Below are positions 33,226 to 42,119 of a DNA stretch of 64,000 bases, in pieces. The position numbers and the translations under genes are program-made. Below the pieces are notes generated by a model. It was not told the origin of the DNA. It saw nothing but the letters and a program-made list of their open reading frames with translations, and searched no databases. The DNA is from CAYOSF01 sp964406605. Its GTDB lineage: Bacteria > Chloroflexota > Dehalococcoidia > DSTF01 > RBG-16-68-14. The DNA lies in contig CAYOSF010000011.1 of assembly GCA_964406605.1 (NCBI GenBank), forward strand, positions 1 to 64,000, given 5' to 3'. Numbering within the stretch: the first letter of the stretch is position 1; each line of letters opens with the position of its first letter.

Positions 33226-34068
33226 CTAGTGACCACCCCGACGGGGGAAGGCGAACCCGATTGCAAGCCCTGCGACGATCACGATCGCAATCGACATTGC
33301 GCCATAGAGCACGGCGTTGTCTTGAGCCATGCTCCCGAGCGCATTCACCAACCCCGCCTTCTCAACGCTGAATGCCACCTCGTCAGATTTCACGACTTGG
33401 CCGTCTTTCACGTAATGAGCGCGGACGCTGTACTCACCGGTGGGCGCATCCGAGGGCAGGCTCAGAGATGTTCCCCAGTGGCCCTCGCTATCAGGCTGGA
33501 TGGTCGCGCCGGTCCGTGCTGCGGCATCGCAGTCTGCCGCTTCGGTTTCGTGATAGCACCTCCATGGCGTGTACTGACCCTCCGTGATGTACACGTCACG
33601 CAGCGCCGTTACGAATTCCGTCTGCTTCTCCCCAGAGAGCGGGCTTTCGTCGTTGGGATTCACCGCCTCGGCTTGATCAAGGATGTTGCTGGACTCAGGG
33701 TCCACACCAAGCCTGAGCTGCTGCTCTCTGTCTAGGAGGTGCTCTACGGGCTGGGAGCTCAAGACCTCGTGGAAGGCGGGCATCCCCTCCACTTCGGCCT
33801 GGTCGACGGTCATCCAGAAGAGGCCCATCACCTTGCCTTCCTTCCTCATCTTGACCGGGTCGACGGGGCCGTTTACAACCAGCACGACATCCGCGCCCTC
33901 AGGCGTCGTCCCACTGATGGTCACTTCAGCCCCAGAAAAGTTCAGCCCTATGTTGATGGTCTCGGGCGACACCACCAACCCCGGCTCCCCGTCAGCCCAT
34001 GCGGTTGTCCACCCGGCGGCGACGAGCGCGATCAGAAGAATCGCGGCAACGGCGACGACAGCGCGCAT
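33226..34068 (-). CDS. TIGR02186-like membrane-anchored protein
   Basis: 280 residues: signal peptide (MRAVVAVAAILLIALVAAGW...AWA), extracytoplasmic part of about 215 residues, and one C-terminal membrane helix (YGAMSIAIVIVAGLAIGFAF) ending in FPRRGGH. GLVVSPETINIGLNFSGAEV and VVLVVNGP match the family of periplasmic proteins regularly encoded beside TauE/SafE exporters. About 110 residues between MGLFWM and the beta-rich C-terminal part (SLPSDAPTGEYSVRAHYV) include a helical acidic region. Start overlaps the TauE/SafE stop by one base, so it is the second gene of that operon. Function unknown, likely accessory to sulfite export. Confidence 0.78.
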   Translation of the reverse strand: MRAVVAVAAILLIALVAAGWTTAWADGEPGLVVSPETINIGLNFSGAEVTISGTTPEGADVVLVVNGPVDPVKMRKEGKVMGLFWMTVDQAEVEGMPAFHEVLSSQPVEHLLDREQQLRLGVDPESSNILDQAEAVNPNDESPLSGEKQTEFVTALRDVYITEGQYTPWRCYHETEAADCDAAARTGATIQPDSEGHWGTSLSLPSDAPTGEYSVRAHYVKDGQVVKSDEVAFSVEKAGLVNALGSMAQDNAVLYGAMSIAIVIVAGLAIGFAFPRRGGH

Positions 34069-35288
34069 CAGTGACCTCCTCCACCCAGCCGAGCCACCTG
34101 GAACAAGCCCGACGGCTCCAGCATGAGATCGACCAGAAGCTTGACCATCACAAGCATCACGATGGCACCCAGGATCGTTCGCAACTGGTGCCCTTCCAGC
34201 CGGCCGCTCAGGCGCGCTCCCACCTGCGCACCCGTAGCACCGCCGATCATGAGTATCACGGCAAGAAGGACATCGACGCTGTGGTTGACAATGGACTGCT
34301 GGAACCCGACGTTGGCCGCTGTGAGGACTTCCTGGAAGAGGTTCGTCCCCACGGCGACGTGCGTTGGCATGCCGAGCACATAGATCATCGAGGGTATCAT
34401 GATGAAGCCGCCCCCCACGCCCATGATGGCGGTCAGTACGCCGATGGCTAGGCCGAGCCCGAGAGGAAGGAGCAACGACATCCGTACGCCTGACTTCTTG
34501 TACTCCGTCTGCAGCGGCAGCCTGGTTACGAACCGGCGAAACCCCTGTTCTTCATTCGGCTTCCCATCCTCTGCGAGCTTGACCTTCAGCTCTTTGAACC
34601 CTTCATCCACCAGATTTTGGATAGCCCGAGTATGGAAGCTGCGTATCCAAGTCCGCACAGACTCCCGCAACATCAGGCCGCCCACGCTGCCCAACATGAC
34701 GACGTAGACCACTCGCACCCAGAAGTCAAAGCTGCCCGCCTCGCGCAGTATCCTCACGAGCTGCACGCCGGCCGTACCGCCGATCAAGGTCCCGACCAGG
34801 ATCGTCGCTCCCATCTTGAGGTCCACGTTGCCAAGTCGGGAATGGGCCAGCGCCCCCGACGAAACGGTGCCCGCGATCTGCGCGCTGTCCGTGCCCACCG
34901 CCACGGCCGAGGGGACCCCGATCATCATGAGCAGCGGCGTCATCAGGAAGCCGCCGCCCACGCCCGTCATCCCGGAGAGAATGCCCACGCCGAAGCCGAT
35001 GCCCACCACAGCGATGACGGGCATGCTGTTGTCCGCTACCGGTAGATAGACCGTCGTCGTCAAGAGATCGGACAAGTGGATCGGGCTCACTGCCAAGCCG
35101 ACCAGCACCACGAGCACCACGATCGCCCCCGCTACAAGTCGCGCACCGCGCGGACCCAGCGCCTGGGCGACGGGCTGCAAGACATGGAGGCCGCCCGCGA
35201 TGCCTGGGGCAACACCCTTTCGGATGAATGCCTGGTCTTCTCTGGTGAGTTCGTCGGTTTCGGCTGTTGTTATCACAGACCCAGGCAT
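34068..35288 (-). CDS. TauE/SafE-family sulfite or organosulfur exporter
   Basis: 406 residues from ATG 35288 (GGGGAGAAGG directly upstream). A cytosolic 55-residue head precedes about eight membrane helices in two homologous halves. The halves carry the family's repeated Gly/Pro motif: IGFGVGILSGMTGVGGGFLM in the first and AIGVLTAIMGVGGGFIMIPS in the second. A large soluble loop (about 215-260, RTWIRSFHTRAIQNLVDEGF) separates them. The family moves sulfite, sulfoacetate or related anions. Placed with a DsrC-like and a TIGR02186-like gene, a role in sulfur oxyanion detoxification is likely. Confidence 0.87.
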   Translation of the reverse strand: MPGSVITTAETDELTREDQAFIRKGVAPGIAGGLHVLQPVAQALGPRGARLVAGAIVVLVVLVGLAVSPIHLSDLLTTTVYLPVADNSMPVIAVVGIGFGVGILSGMTGVGGGFLMTPLLMMIGVPSAVAVGTDSAQIAGTVSSGALAHSRLGNVDLKMGATILVGTLIGGTAGVQLVRILREAGSFDFWVRVVYVVMLGSVGGLMLRESVRTWIRSFHTRAIQNLVDEGFKELKVKLAEDGKPNEEQGFRRFVTRLPLQTEYKKSGVRMSLLLPLGLGLAIGVLTAIMGVGGGFIMIPSMIYVLGMPTHVAVGTNLFQEVLTAANVGFQQSIVNHSVDVLLAVILMIGGATGAQVGARLSGRLEGHQLRTILGAIVMLVMVKLLVDLMLEPSGLFQVARLGGGGH

Positions 35289-35445
35289 CGCCTTCTCCCC
35301 GTTAGTTGATCGCGAACCCGGTCGGACAGTTGCGGCCGGTGAGCGCCTGGGCTCTGACCTGCCGAGATGCGCATGCCTCCTCGCCGCCTCGGGTTCCCTC
35401 ACACTGTGGCTTCGGCGCTGCTGCATGCCGGGCTAAGTCGCGCGC

Positions 35446-35460
35446 TTGATCACTAATCAA
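35446..35460. promoter_or_regulatory. Inverted repeat TTGAT-CACTA-ATCAA upstream of the TauE operon
   Basis: Perfect 5-bp arms separated by 5 nt, in an unusually AT-rich spot 158 bp upstream of the exporter start and 135 bp downstream of the histidine kinase gene. It resembles an FNR box but with one extra spacer base. Could be an operator for the sulfur operon. Otherwise 35289-35594 shows no gene. Confidence 0.4.
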
Positions 35461-35594
35461 TGCGACCAACGGCCTCCTACTAATGAAGAATCTCACAAAT
35501 GGACGGAGCGACGCATCAAGTTGAGGTCAAGTGCCTGTCAAAATCGGCACAATATGATCACGGATCGGCCAAGATGGCTAGAGGAGAAGCTCGC

Positions 35595-36983
35595 TCAGGA
35601 GTCCGATGGCACGGCAAGAGGAAGATCCACGACGAAGGCAGTTCCCTCCCCCGGCCGGCTGGTCACGTTGATGAAGCCATGGTGCCCCTCGGCCACGTAC
35701 TTCACGATGGCCAGGCCGAGGCCGCTCCCTTCGCTGCGAGCGTCACGAGCGCCGCGCGCTCGATAGAAGCGATCGAAAATGTGAGGCAGGTCCTCTTCCG
35801 AGATACCAGTGCCGCTATCTCGGACTTCCAGGCGGGCGAGGCCGTCCGTTGCGTGAACACGTACCTCAATCTCGCCCCCCTTGGGCGTATATTGAACAGA
35901 GTTCTCCAGCAGGTTCCAAAGCATCTGCGCCAGCCGTTTCTCATCGCCCTGGACACGCACACCGGCGGCTATTTCAGCCGTTAGCTCATGTTGGTCATCC
36001 TGAGCCCGAAGGCGCGCCATGGCTTGTTCGCACACCGCGGAGTAATCAACGGGCGCCAGAACCAACTCGTGTCGCCCTTCTCGAGAAAGGAGGACAAGAT
36101 CGGAGAGGAGAGCGCTCATGGCCTCCAGCTCGGCAATCATCTGCCCCAGACAAGCCTCGCGCTGCTCCTTCGGCAGGCCCGGCCTGCGCAGAACGTCGAC
36201 ATCCGTGCGCAATACTGTGAGAGGCCGGCGCAACTCGTGAGAGGATTCAGCGAGGAAGGCCTTCTGCGTCTCCAGCGTTCGCTCCACACACTCAATCATG
36301 GAGTTGAAGGTGGCGGTTAGCTCCGCCATCTCGTCGCCTCCGGCGAAGGCACGGACGCGACGGCTGAAATCGGCTGTCTGCTCTATGTCCCGCGCCAGCC
36401 GAGAAACTGCCCGCACGGGCTCAAGAACACGCCTTGCCACAAGGTAGGCCGGCACGTTCGTAATGAGCAGAACGGCCACACCCCCGAAGATGAGGATTGT
36501 GCGCATGTGGCTCAGCCAATCGCCCGAGTCCTTCAACGATTGCGCTATTACCACGCTTCCTGATATCCCATCGCTGGATGTAATCGGTAGGTACTGAATA
36601 CGAAAGCGCTCTCCTGCCACGTCGGCGGTGGCGAAGGTCGGCTCGTCTGAGGTCGCCATGTTGGGCAAAGCAAGGTTGAGACTGCCGGAAGGGAAAGACG
36701 AGTAGACCACGCTTCCTTCGAGGTTACGCACCTGAAAGAGGACACCGGAGGAAGCTTCCTCGTCCAGCCTAATGCGCTGGTTGACGCGCATGGTCTGAGA
36801 GGAGAGCGAAGAGTCTATGGGTTCCAGAGCGGTGACGATAGCTTCGCTCTTCAGCCTGAGCTTCTCATCCACGCTGTCGGAAACCCTGTTAGCCGCGGCG
36901 ATATACACGGCAAGGCTGAACGCCGCCAGAGACCCGGCCAGCAGTATCAGATAGGCGACGGTAAGGCGAAGCCGTAGCCGCAC
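35595..36983 (-). CDS. Sensor histidine kinase
   Basis: 462 residues from a GTG adjoining the response-regulator stop. Two membrane helices (about 8-30 and 178-198) enclose an extracytoplasmic sensor of about 145 residues; a HAMP linker follows (LVARRVLEPVRAVSRLARDI). SSHELRRPLTVLRTDVDVL is the phospho-accepting H box, LLENSVQYTPKGG the N box, VRDSGTGISEEDLPHIFDRF the G1/F boxes and GSGLGLAIVKY G2. All catalytic motifs are intact. OmpR-family partner lies immediately upstream. The signal is unknown; adjacency to the sulfur operon is suggestive only. Confidence 0.93.
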   Translation of the reverse strand: MRLRLRLTVAYLILLAGSLAAFSLAVYIAAANRVSDSVDEKLRLKSEAIVTALEPIDSSLSSQTMRVNQRIRLDEEASSGVLFQVRNLEGSVVYSSFPSGSLNLALPNMATSDEPTFATADVAGERFRIQYLPITSSDGISGSVVIAQSLKDSGDWLSHMRTILIFGGVAVLLITNVPAYLVARRVLEPVRAVSRLARDIEQTADFSRRVRAFAGGDEMAELTATFNSMIECVERTLETQKAFLAESSHELRRPLTVLRTDVDVLRRPGLPKEQREACLGQMIAELEAMSALLSDLVLLSREGRHELVLAPVDYSAVCEQAMARLRAQDDQHELTAEIAAGVRVQGDEKRLAQMLWNLLENSVQYTPKGGEIEVRVHATDGLARLEVRDSGTGISEEDLPHIFDRFYRARGARDARSEGSGLGLAIVKYVAEGHHGFINVTSRPGEGTAFVVDLPLAVPSDS

Positions 36984-37721
36984 TCATTCCTCCTGTTTCA
37001 GCATGTAGCCCACGCCGCGGATCGTCTGGATAAGCGGGGGGCCGCCTGCCGCTTCCAACTTCTGACGCAGATTCGCCACGTGAACGTCGATAACATGGTC
37101 CTCGACGGAGGGATCCTCGCCCCAGAGACCCAGCAGCAACTCTTCTCTGGTCCGGACCTGCTCCGGGGTTCGCATGAATTGCTCCAGGAGGCGGAACTCC
37201 GTCGCGGTCAGCGGTAGGTGGTGCTCTCCGCGCGTGGCGGTCCAGGTCGCCCGATTGAGCGTCAGATCGGCGTAGGAGAGGCGCTCCTTCGGCGGGGGTG
37301 TCGGCCAACTTCGACGGAGCAGTGCTTGTATGCGGACCACCAGCTCGTCGAAGACGAAGGGTTTGACCAGGTAGTCGTCCGCTCCAGCTTCGATGCCGGC
37401 GATGCGATCGCGGACACTATCCAGAGCCGTCAACATGATGATGGGAATGGTCTCGCTCTCCCGCAGCAGCCGGCAGAGACTGAGCCCGTCCATGCCGGGC
37501 ATCATGATGTCCAAGACGATGATATCCGGGCGCCGGCCCCTCAGGTAGACGAGCGCCTCACCCGAATCTCGGGTCACACCGACATCGAAGCCGCTTAGCG
37601 ACAAGCCTCGCTCCAGAGCGGCCAGCAGTTCCCGGTCGTCGTCCACCACAAGCACGTGGGGCCGCCAGGAGTCGTTGCCGGGGGAAGGATCACGCAAGAC
37701 GGAAAACGGTGGTACGGTCAT
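36984..37721 (-). CDS. OmpR/PhoB-family response regulator
   Basis: 245 residues. Receiver domain: VLVVDDDRELLAALERGLSL with the acidic pocket, IIVLDIMMPGMDGLSLCRLL with the phosphorylated Asp, MLTALDS and YLVKPFVFDELV with the conserved Thr and Lys. The winged-helix effector domain has LPLTATEFRLLEQFMRTPEQ, VIDVHVANLRQKLE and IRGVGYML. An extension of about 20 residues precedes the receiver domain. It activates or represses genes after phosphorylation by the kinase encoded directly downstream. Confidence 0.94.
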   Translation of the reverse strand: MTVPPFSVLRDPSPGNDSWRPHVLVVDDDRELLAALERGLSLSGFDVGVTRDSGEALVYLRGRRPDIIVLDIMMPGMDGLSLCRLLRESETIPIIMLTALDSVRDRIAGIEAGADDYLVKPFVFDELVVRIQALLRRSWPTPPPKERLSYADLTLNRATWTATRGEHHLPLTATEFRLLEQFMRTPEQVRTREELLLGLWGEDPSVEDHVIDVHVANLRQKLEAAGGPPLIQTIRGVGYMLKQEE

Positions 37722-38274
37722 AGCGCTCCGGGGCGTGGGTCATAAGCAGCCTTCCGCCGGCGGGCAACGGCGCGCCGGTTGCAGATGGAGACCGCATCCA
37801 GGCACCACGTCGGCGGCTTAGCCACATCTGCATAATGTCACGATAGAGGGCATATTGCATCAAGATTACGTCAAGGCGGGGCCAGGGGCAGCATAAAATA
37901 GGCCGAAAGCGGCTCCGGCGAAAGCACGTGGAGTCCGGCTGGGCGCGCTTGCCGGCCAGACTCTCCCATGGCCGGTTTCCACGCCGACATCGGCGGCGCG
38001 CCCGCCTTCGGGGCGCAAGGTCAGTCGGTCGGTGCTACCGCAGGCTGCCAAACGGGTTCGCGGCCGTGCGCAAGCCGGCAGGGCGCCGCGGCCGGGTCCG
38101 CCGGCACGATCCACAATTGGCTGAGCCCGCTCTGCACGATGACGGCATCATCGCGTGGCGCCCACCCCTGGTCTTCTCATGAAAAGCGGACACTGGCCCT
38201 CCCGTAGACGCACCCGGCTGTTCTCGCGTACCCTTAGCTTCGGTTGAGACAGGGCAAGCACCGGGAGATGAGAC
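37722..38274. other. Intergenic region of about 550 bp
   Basis: Divergent space between the two-component genes and the glycosidase. An AT-rich stretch at about 37828-37875 probably contains the leftward promoter of the regulator. Open frames at 37866-38207 on both strands are Gly/Arg/Ala-rich and do not look like proteins. The glycosidase has its own GGGAG site 7 nt before its ATG. Confidence 0.4.
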
Positions 38275-40770
38275 ATGACGAATGAGGAAGCGGTAAGCCG
38301 GCGCATTGAGGAGCTGCTGGGGCAGATAACGCTGGAGGAGAAGGCGGCGATGACAGCCGGGACGGACGCCTGGCACAGCACGGGCGTCGAGCGGCTGGGG
38401 ATCCCGACCATCAAGATGACGGACGGACCGAAGGGGGCCCGCGGCGACGGGACGAGCGGGACGACGGCGGCGTCGTTCCCGGTGGGAGTGGCGCTGGCCG
38501 CGACGTGGGATCCTGAGCTGATCCGCGAGGTGGGATCGGCGCTGGGCGAGGAGACGAAGAGCAAGGACGCGCAGGTGCTCCTCGGGCCGACGGTGAACAT
38601 CCACCGCCACCCGCTGGCCGGGCGGAACTTCGAGTGCCATTCGGAGGACCCCTATCTGAGCGGGCGGATGGCGGTGGCCTTCGTGCAGGGAGTGCAGAGC
38701 CAGGGCGTCGGCACGTCCGTGAAGCACTTCGTGTGTAACGACTCGGAGTTCGAGCGCTTCACGATCAGCTCGGAGGTGGACGAGCGCACGCTCCGGGAGA
38801 TCTACCTGCTGCCGTTTGAGATGGCGGTGAAGGAGGCCGACCCCTGGACGGTGATGGGCTCCTACAACCGCGTCAACGGTGTCTACGCCTGCGGCAACCA
38901 CCGCCTGCTGACTGAGATCCTGCGTTACGAGTGGGGCTTCCGCGGTTTCGTCGTTAGCGACTGGGTCGCGCAGAAGGAGGACACGGCCACGGCGGCGAAC
39001 GCGGGGCTCGACCTGGAGATGCCCGGGCCGGCCCGCGACATGGGCGCGAAGCTGGTCGATGAGGTGCGCTCCGGCGCGGTGGACGAGGCGACGGTGGACG
39101 ATATCGTACGGCGGCTGCTGCGGATCACGATCCTGTCGGGCCGCCTGGACGACCCCGAGGAGAAACCGGAGCGCTCCGACGACCGGCCCGAGCACCGGGC
39201 GCTGGCGCGTCGCGTGGCGGCCGAGGGGATGGTGCTGCTCAAGAACGACCGGGACATCCTGCCGCTCGACCCGTCATCACTTCAGACGCTGGCCGTCATT
39301 GGGCCGAACGCGGAGGTGGGGGTGTTCGAAGGCGGCGGCAGCTCGCGCGTGAACCCACATTACGTCGTACACCCGCTGGAGGCGATCCGCGAGCGCTGCG
39401 GCGACCAGGTCTCGGTCGTGCACGAACGCGGCTGTCTGACCCACATGTTCACGCCGGAGGTCGACCAGGCGCGCTACGCGGCGGGGGCCGACAAGGACGG
39501 ACGCGGCGTTGCCGTGGAGTACTTCGACAGCCCCGACTGCACCGGGGAGCCGGTCTACGGACGCCGAGTGCGACAGATCGGCATCCGCTTCATGGGTCCG
39601 GTGCCGGGCGTCGCGGACGCCGAGAGCTTTTCCTGCCGGTGGACGGCGACGTTCACGCCCGACACGACGGGCACGCACACCTTCGGACTGACCGCCGTCG
39701 GCCTGGGACGCCTGCTGGTCGACGGCGTCGAGGTGCTCGACAACTGGACGGACCCGAAGCCGGGGACCTGGCTCTACGGGATGGGCTCGGAGGAGGTCAC
39801 CGCGGGCGTGGAGATGGAGGCTGGGAAAGATTACCAGCTTGCGGTCGAGTACAGTCGAGGCGGCCGCCCTCGGAACGCCGGGTTGCAGTTCGGGATGGTT
39901 CCGCCGGTGCCGGAGGACCTGATGCAGCGAGCGGTGGCCGCCGCGAAAGGCGCGGACGCCGCCGTGCTCGTCGTCGGCACGAACGGGGAGTGGGAGACCG
40001 AAGGCAACGACCGCCTCGACATGGAGCTGCCGGGCCGGCAGCGGGAGCTGATCGAGAAGGTGGCGGCGGCGAACCCGAAGACGGTGGTGGTGATGAACGC
40101 CGGCGCGCCGGTCACGATGGATTGGCTCAATCGGGTGCCCGCCGTGCTGCAGGCCTGGTTCCCCGGGCAGGAGTTCGGGAATGCGCTCGCGGACGTGCTG
40201 TTCGGCGATGTGAACCCGTCAGGCAAGCTGCCCACCACGTTCCCCAAGCAACTCGAGGACAGCCCCGCGTTCGGCAACTACCCGGGTGAGAACGGCAAGG
40301 TCGCCTACGAGGAAGGCGTCTTCGTGGGCTACCGAGGATACGACGCCCGCGACACCGAGCCGCTCTTCCCATTCGGGCACGGCCTCTCGTACACGACGTT
40401 CGAGTACGGCGAACCGTCCGTCAGCGTCCAAGGCGAGGACACCGTCTCGGTTGAGATAGACGTGACGAATACGGGGCAGCGCGCCGGGCGGGAGGCGGTG
40501 CAGTGCTACGTCCGGGACGTGGAGTCGAGCGTGCCTCGGCCGCCGAAGGAGCTGAAAGGGTTCGCTAAAGTGTCGCTGGAGCCGGGTGAAAAGGCCACGG
40601 CGCGGATCGTCCTTGGCCGGCGGGCGTTCTCGTTCTACGACCCGACCCGGACCGACGGACGCTCGCAGACGCCTCGCCCTTGGGTGCTTGAGCCGGGCGA
40701 GTTCGATCTGCTCATCGGAGCGTCGTCGCGGGACATCCGGGCCGTGGCGAAGGTCGCGCTGGGCGGGTAA
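38275..40770 (+). CDS. Glycoside hydrolase family 3 beta-glucosidase with PA14 domain
   Basis: 831 residues, no signal peptide. The N-terminal barrel has KMTDGPKGARGD, GPTVNIHRHPLAGRNFECHS and SVKHFVCNDSE, typical of GH3 beta-glucosidases, and the catalytic nucleophile is the Asp of RGFVVSDWV. A PA14 domain is inserted at about 405-550 (AVEYFDSPDC..., HTFGLTAVGLGRLLVDGVEV) in the second GH3 domain, as in many beta-glucosidases; it caps the active site and shapes oligosaccharide choice. The rest of domain two (VVGTNGEWETEGNDR, GQEFGNALADVLFGDVNPSG) and a C-terminal fibronectin-III-like domain (VSVEIDVTNTGQRAGREAVQ) follow. Cytosolic location suggests it acts on imported oligosaccharides. Confidence 0.92.
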   Translation: MTNEEAVSRRIEELLGQITLEEKAAMTAGTDAWHSTGVERLGIPTIKMTDGPKGARGDGTSGTTAASFPVGVALAATWDPELIREVGSALGEETKSKDAQVLLGPTVNIHRHPLAGRNFECHSEDPYLSGRMAVAFVQGVQSQGVGTSVKHFVCNDSEFERFTISSEVDERTLREIYLLPFEMAVKEADPWTVMGSYNRVNGVYACGNHRLLTEILRYEWGFRGFVVSDWVAQKEDTATAANAGLDLEMPGPARDMGAKLVDEVRSGAVDEATVDDIVRRLLRITILSGRLDDPEEKPERSDDRPEHRALARRVAAEGMVLLKNDRDILPLDPSSLQTLAVIGPNAEVGVFEGGGSSRVNPHYVVHPLEAIRERCGDQVSVVHERGCLTHMFTPEVDQARYAAGADKDGRGVAVEYFDSPDCTGEPVYGRRVRQIGIRFMGPVPGVADAESFSCRWTATFTPDTTGTHTFGLTAVGLGRLLVDGVEVLDNWTDPKPGTWLYGMGSEEVTAGVEMEAGKDYQLAVEYSRGGRPRNAGLQFGMVPPVPEDLMQRAVAAAKGADAAVLVVGTNGEWETEGNDRLDMELPGRQRELIEKVAAANPKTVVVMNAGAPVTMDWLNRVPAVLQAWFPGQEFGNALADVLFGDVNPSGKLPTTFPKQLEDSPAFGNYPGENGKVAYEEGVFVGYRGYDARDTEPLFPFGHGLSYTTFEYGEPSVSVQGEDTVSVEIDVTNTGQRAGREAVQCYVRDVESSVPRPPKELKGFAKVSLEPGEKATARIVLGRRAFSFYDPTRTDGRSQTPRPWVLEPGEFDLLIGASSRDIRAVAKVALGG

Positions 40771-40822
40771 CGGCGAGGAGCCACCGCGCGACGAAGCGGT
40801 CTGCAGCAGCGAGAGACGGCGC

Positions 40823-42118
40823 ATGAGAGACGACTCCGTCTGGCTGGATGATCCCCGGGTTTCCGGCCTCGAGTTCCCACGGGCGGAGGGCCGGCTGAAG
40901 GCGGACGTCGCGATCATCGGGGCCGGCATCACAGGCCTCTCGACCGCCTTTCACCTGAAGGAGCGCTTCCCGGAGCTTGACGTCATCGTGCTCGAGCGGG
41001 ACCGGGTCGGGTCCGGCGCCTCCGGGCGCTCCAGCGGGGCCCTGACCGACATCCCGGAGCGGAAGTGGGCGTACAAGCTTGACCGCGACGGCGAGGAGGA
41101 GACCCACCGTGCAGCTGCCTTCCAGCGCAGCGGCGTGGAGACAGTCATGAAGCTCGTCAAGGAGGCGGGGATCGACTGCGACCTGGGCTCGCCGGGGTAC
41201 CTCATGGTGGGCCGAGAGCGCGACGTCCCGCAGCTAGAGCGGGAGGCGGAGGCGATGCGCCGGCTGGGCAAGGAGGGCCGCTTCCTGGCGCGGGACGAGC
41301 TGCGTACGTTCGTCAGGCAGGACTTCTATGCGGCCGGCGTGCGCGCCCCCTCGTACTGGCTGAACCCAGGCCGGTACGTCGTCGGGCTGGCGCGTCTGGC
41401 GCAGAGCCTGGGCGTCCGCGTATTCGAGCGGTCGCCCGTAACCGAACTGCCTTCCACGAAGCCGGCGCATCTCCGGCTGGCCTCAGGCAGCGAGGTGCAC
41501 GTCGAGACCGTCGTGCTCGCGACCAACGGCTACACACCGAGGCTCGGCTTCCTCCGAGGCCGCATCTTCGCCCTCCACACCTGCGCGGTGGCCACGGAGC
41601 CGCTATCGAAAGAGGAACTCGACAGCTTGGGTTGGGAAGGCCGACAGGTCGTGTTCGAGGCCGGCCAGACCGGTCGCACGCTCTACCTCACGCCCAACGA
41701 CCGGCTGGTCTGCCGGGGGACGCTCCACTACCAGTTCAACGACGGGGTCAATCCGTTCGACCTGCCCGGGGCGGAAGCGCGGCTGACGAAGGCGATCCAC
41801 GCCCGCTTCCCACAGCTTCGGTCGGTCGGCATCTCGCACCGCTGGAGCGGGGTCATGGGGATGACGCGGGCGTTCTACCCCGCCATCGGTAGAGCGCAAG
41901 GGGAGGGCGACGTCCTCTATGCGGCTGGGCACTCCGGGCACGGCATCGCGAGCGCCACCCTGGCCGGCCGCCTGATCACCGAGATGTATGCCGGCGACGG
42001 GTCGCCGGAACTGAGCTACGCGCTCGAGCACTCTCTGCCACCGATGATGCCGCCCGAGCCCCTGCGCTTCTTGGGAGTGCGGGGCCTGATCTGGTGGTGG
42101 CAGCGGCGAGAGCGCTGA
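40823..42118 (+). CDS. FAD-dependent oxidoreductase (DAO family)
   Basis: 431 residues. ADVAIIGAGITGLSTAFHLK (27-46) is the FAD dinucleotide motif, followed by VLERDRVGSGASGRSSGALT, as in glycine/sarcosine oxidases and related amine oxidoreductases. GVMGMTRAFYPAIGRAQGEG and LYAAGHSGHGIASATLAGRL near the end close the flavin site. It probably oxidises an amino acid or N-methyl amine; the substrate is unclear. ATG 40823 is chosen because the frame upstream overlaps GH3 and is Arg-rich. It begins 52 nt after the glycosidase stop. Confidence 0.85.
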   Translation: MRDDSVWLDDPRVSGLEFPRAEGRLKADVAIIGAGITGLSTAFHLKERFPELDVIVLERDRVGSGASGRSSGALTDIPERKWAYKLDRDGEEETHRAAAFQRSGVETVMKLVKEAGIDCDLGSPGYLMVGRERDVPQLEREAEAMRRLGKEGRFLARDELRTFVRQDFYAAGVRAPSYWLNPGRYVVGLARLAQSLGVRVFERSPVTELPSTKPAHLRLASGSEVHVETVVLATNGYTPRLGFLRGRIFALHTCAVATEPLSKEELDSLGWEGRQVVFEAGQTGRTLYLTPNDRLVCRGTLHYQFNDGVNPFDLPGAEARLTKAIHARFPQLRSVGISHRWSGVMGMTRAFYPAIGRAQGEGDVLYAAGHSGHGIASATLAGRLITEMYAGDGSPELSYALEHSLPPMMPPEPLRFLGVRGLIWWWQRRER

Positions 42119-42119
42119 C

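Noticed and set aside
37866..38207. Short frames in the gap before the glycosidase
   Set aside because: Biased composition, no start context, no similarity recognised.
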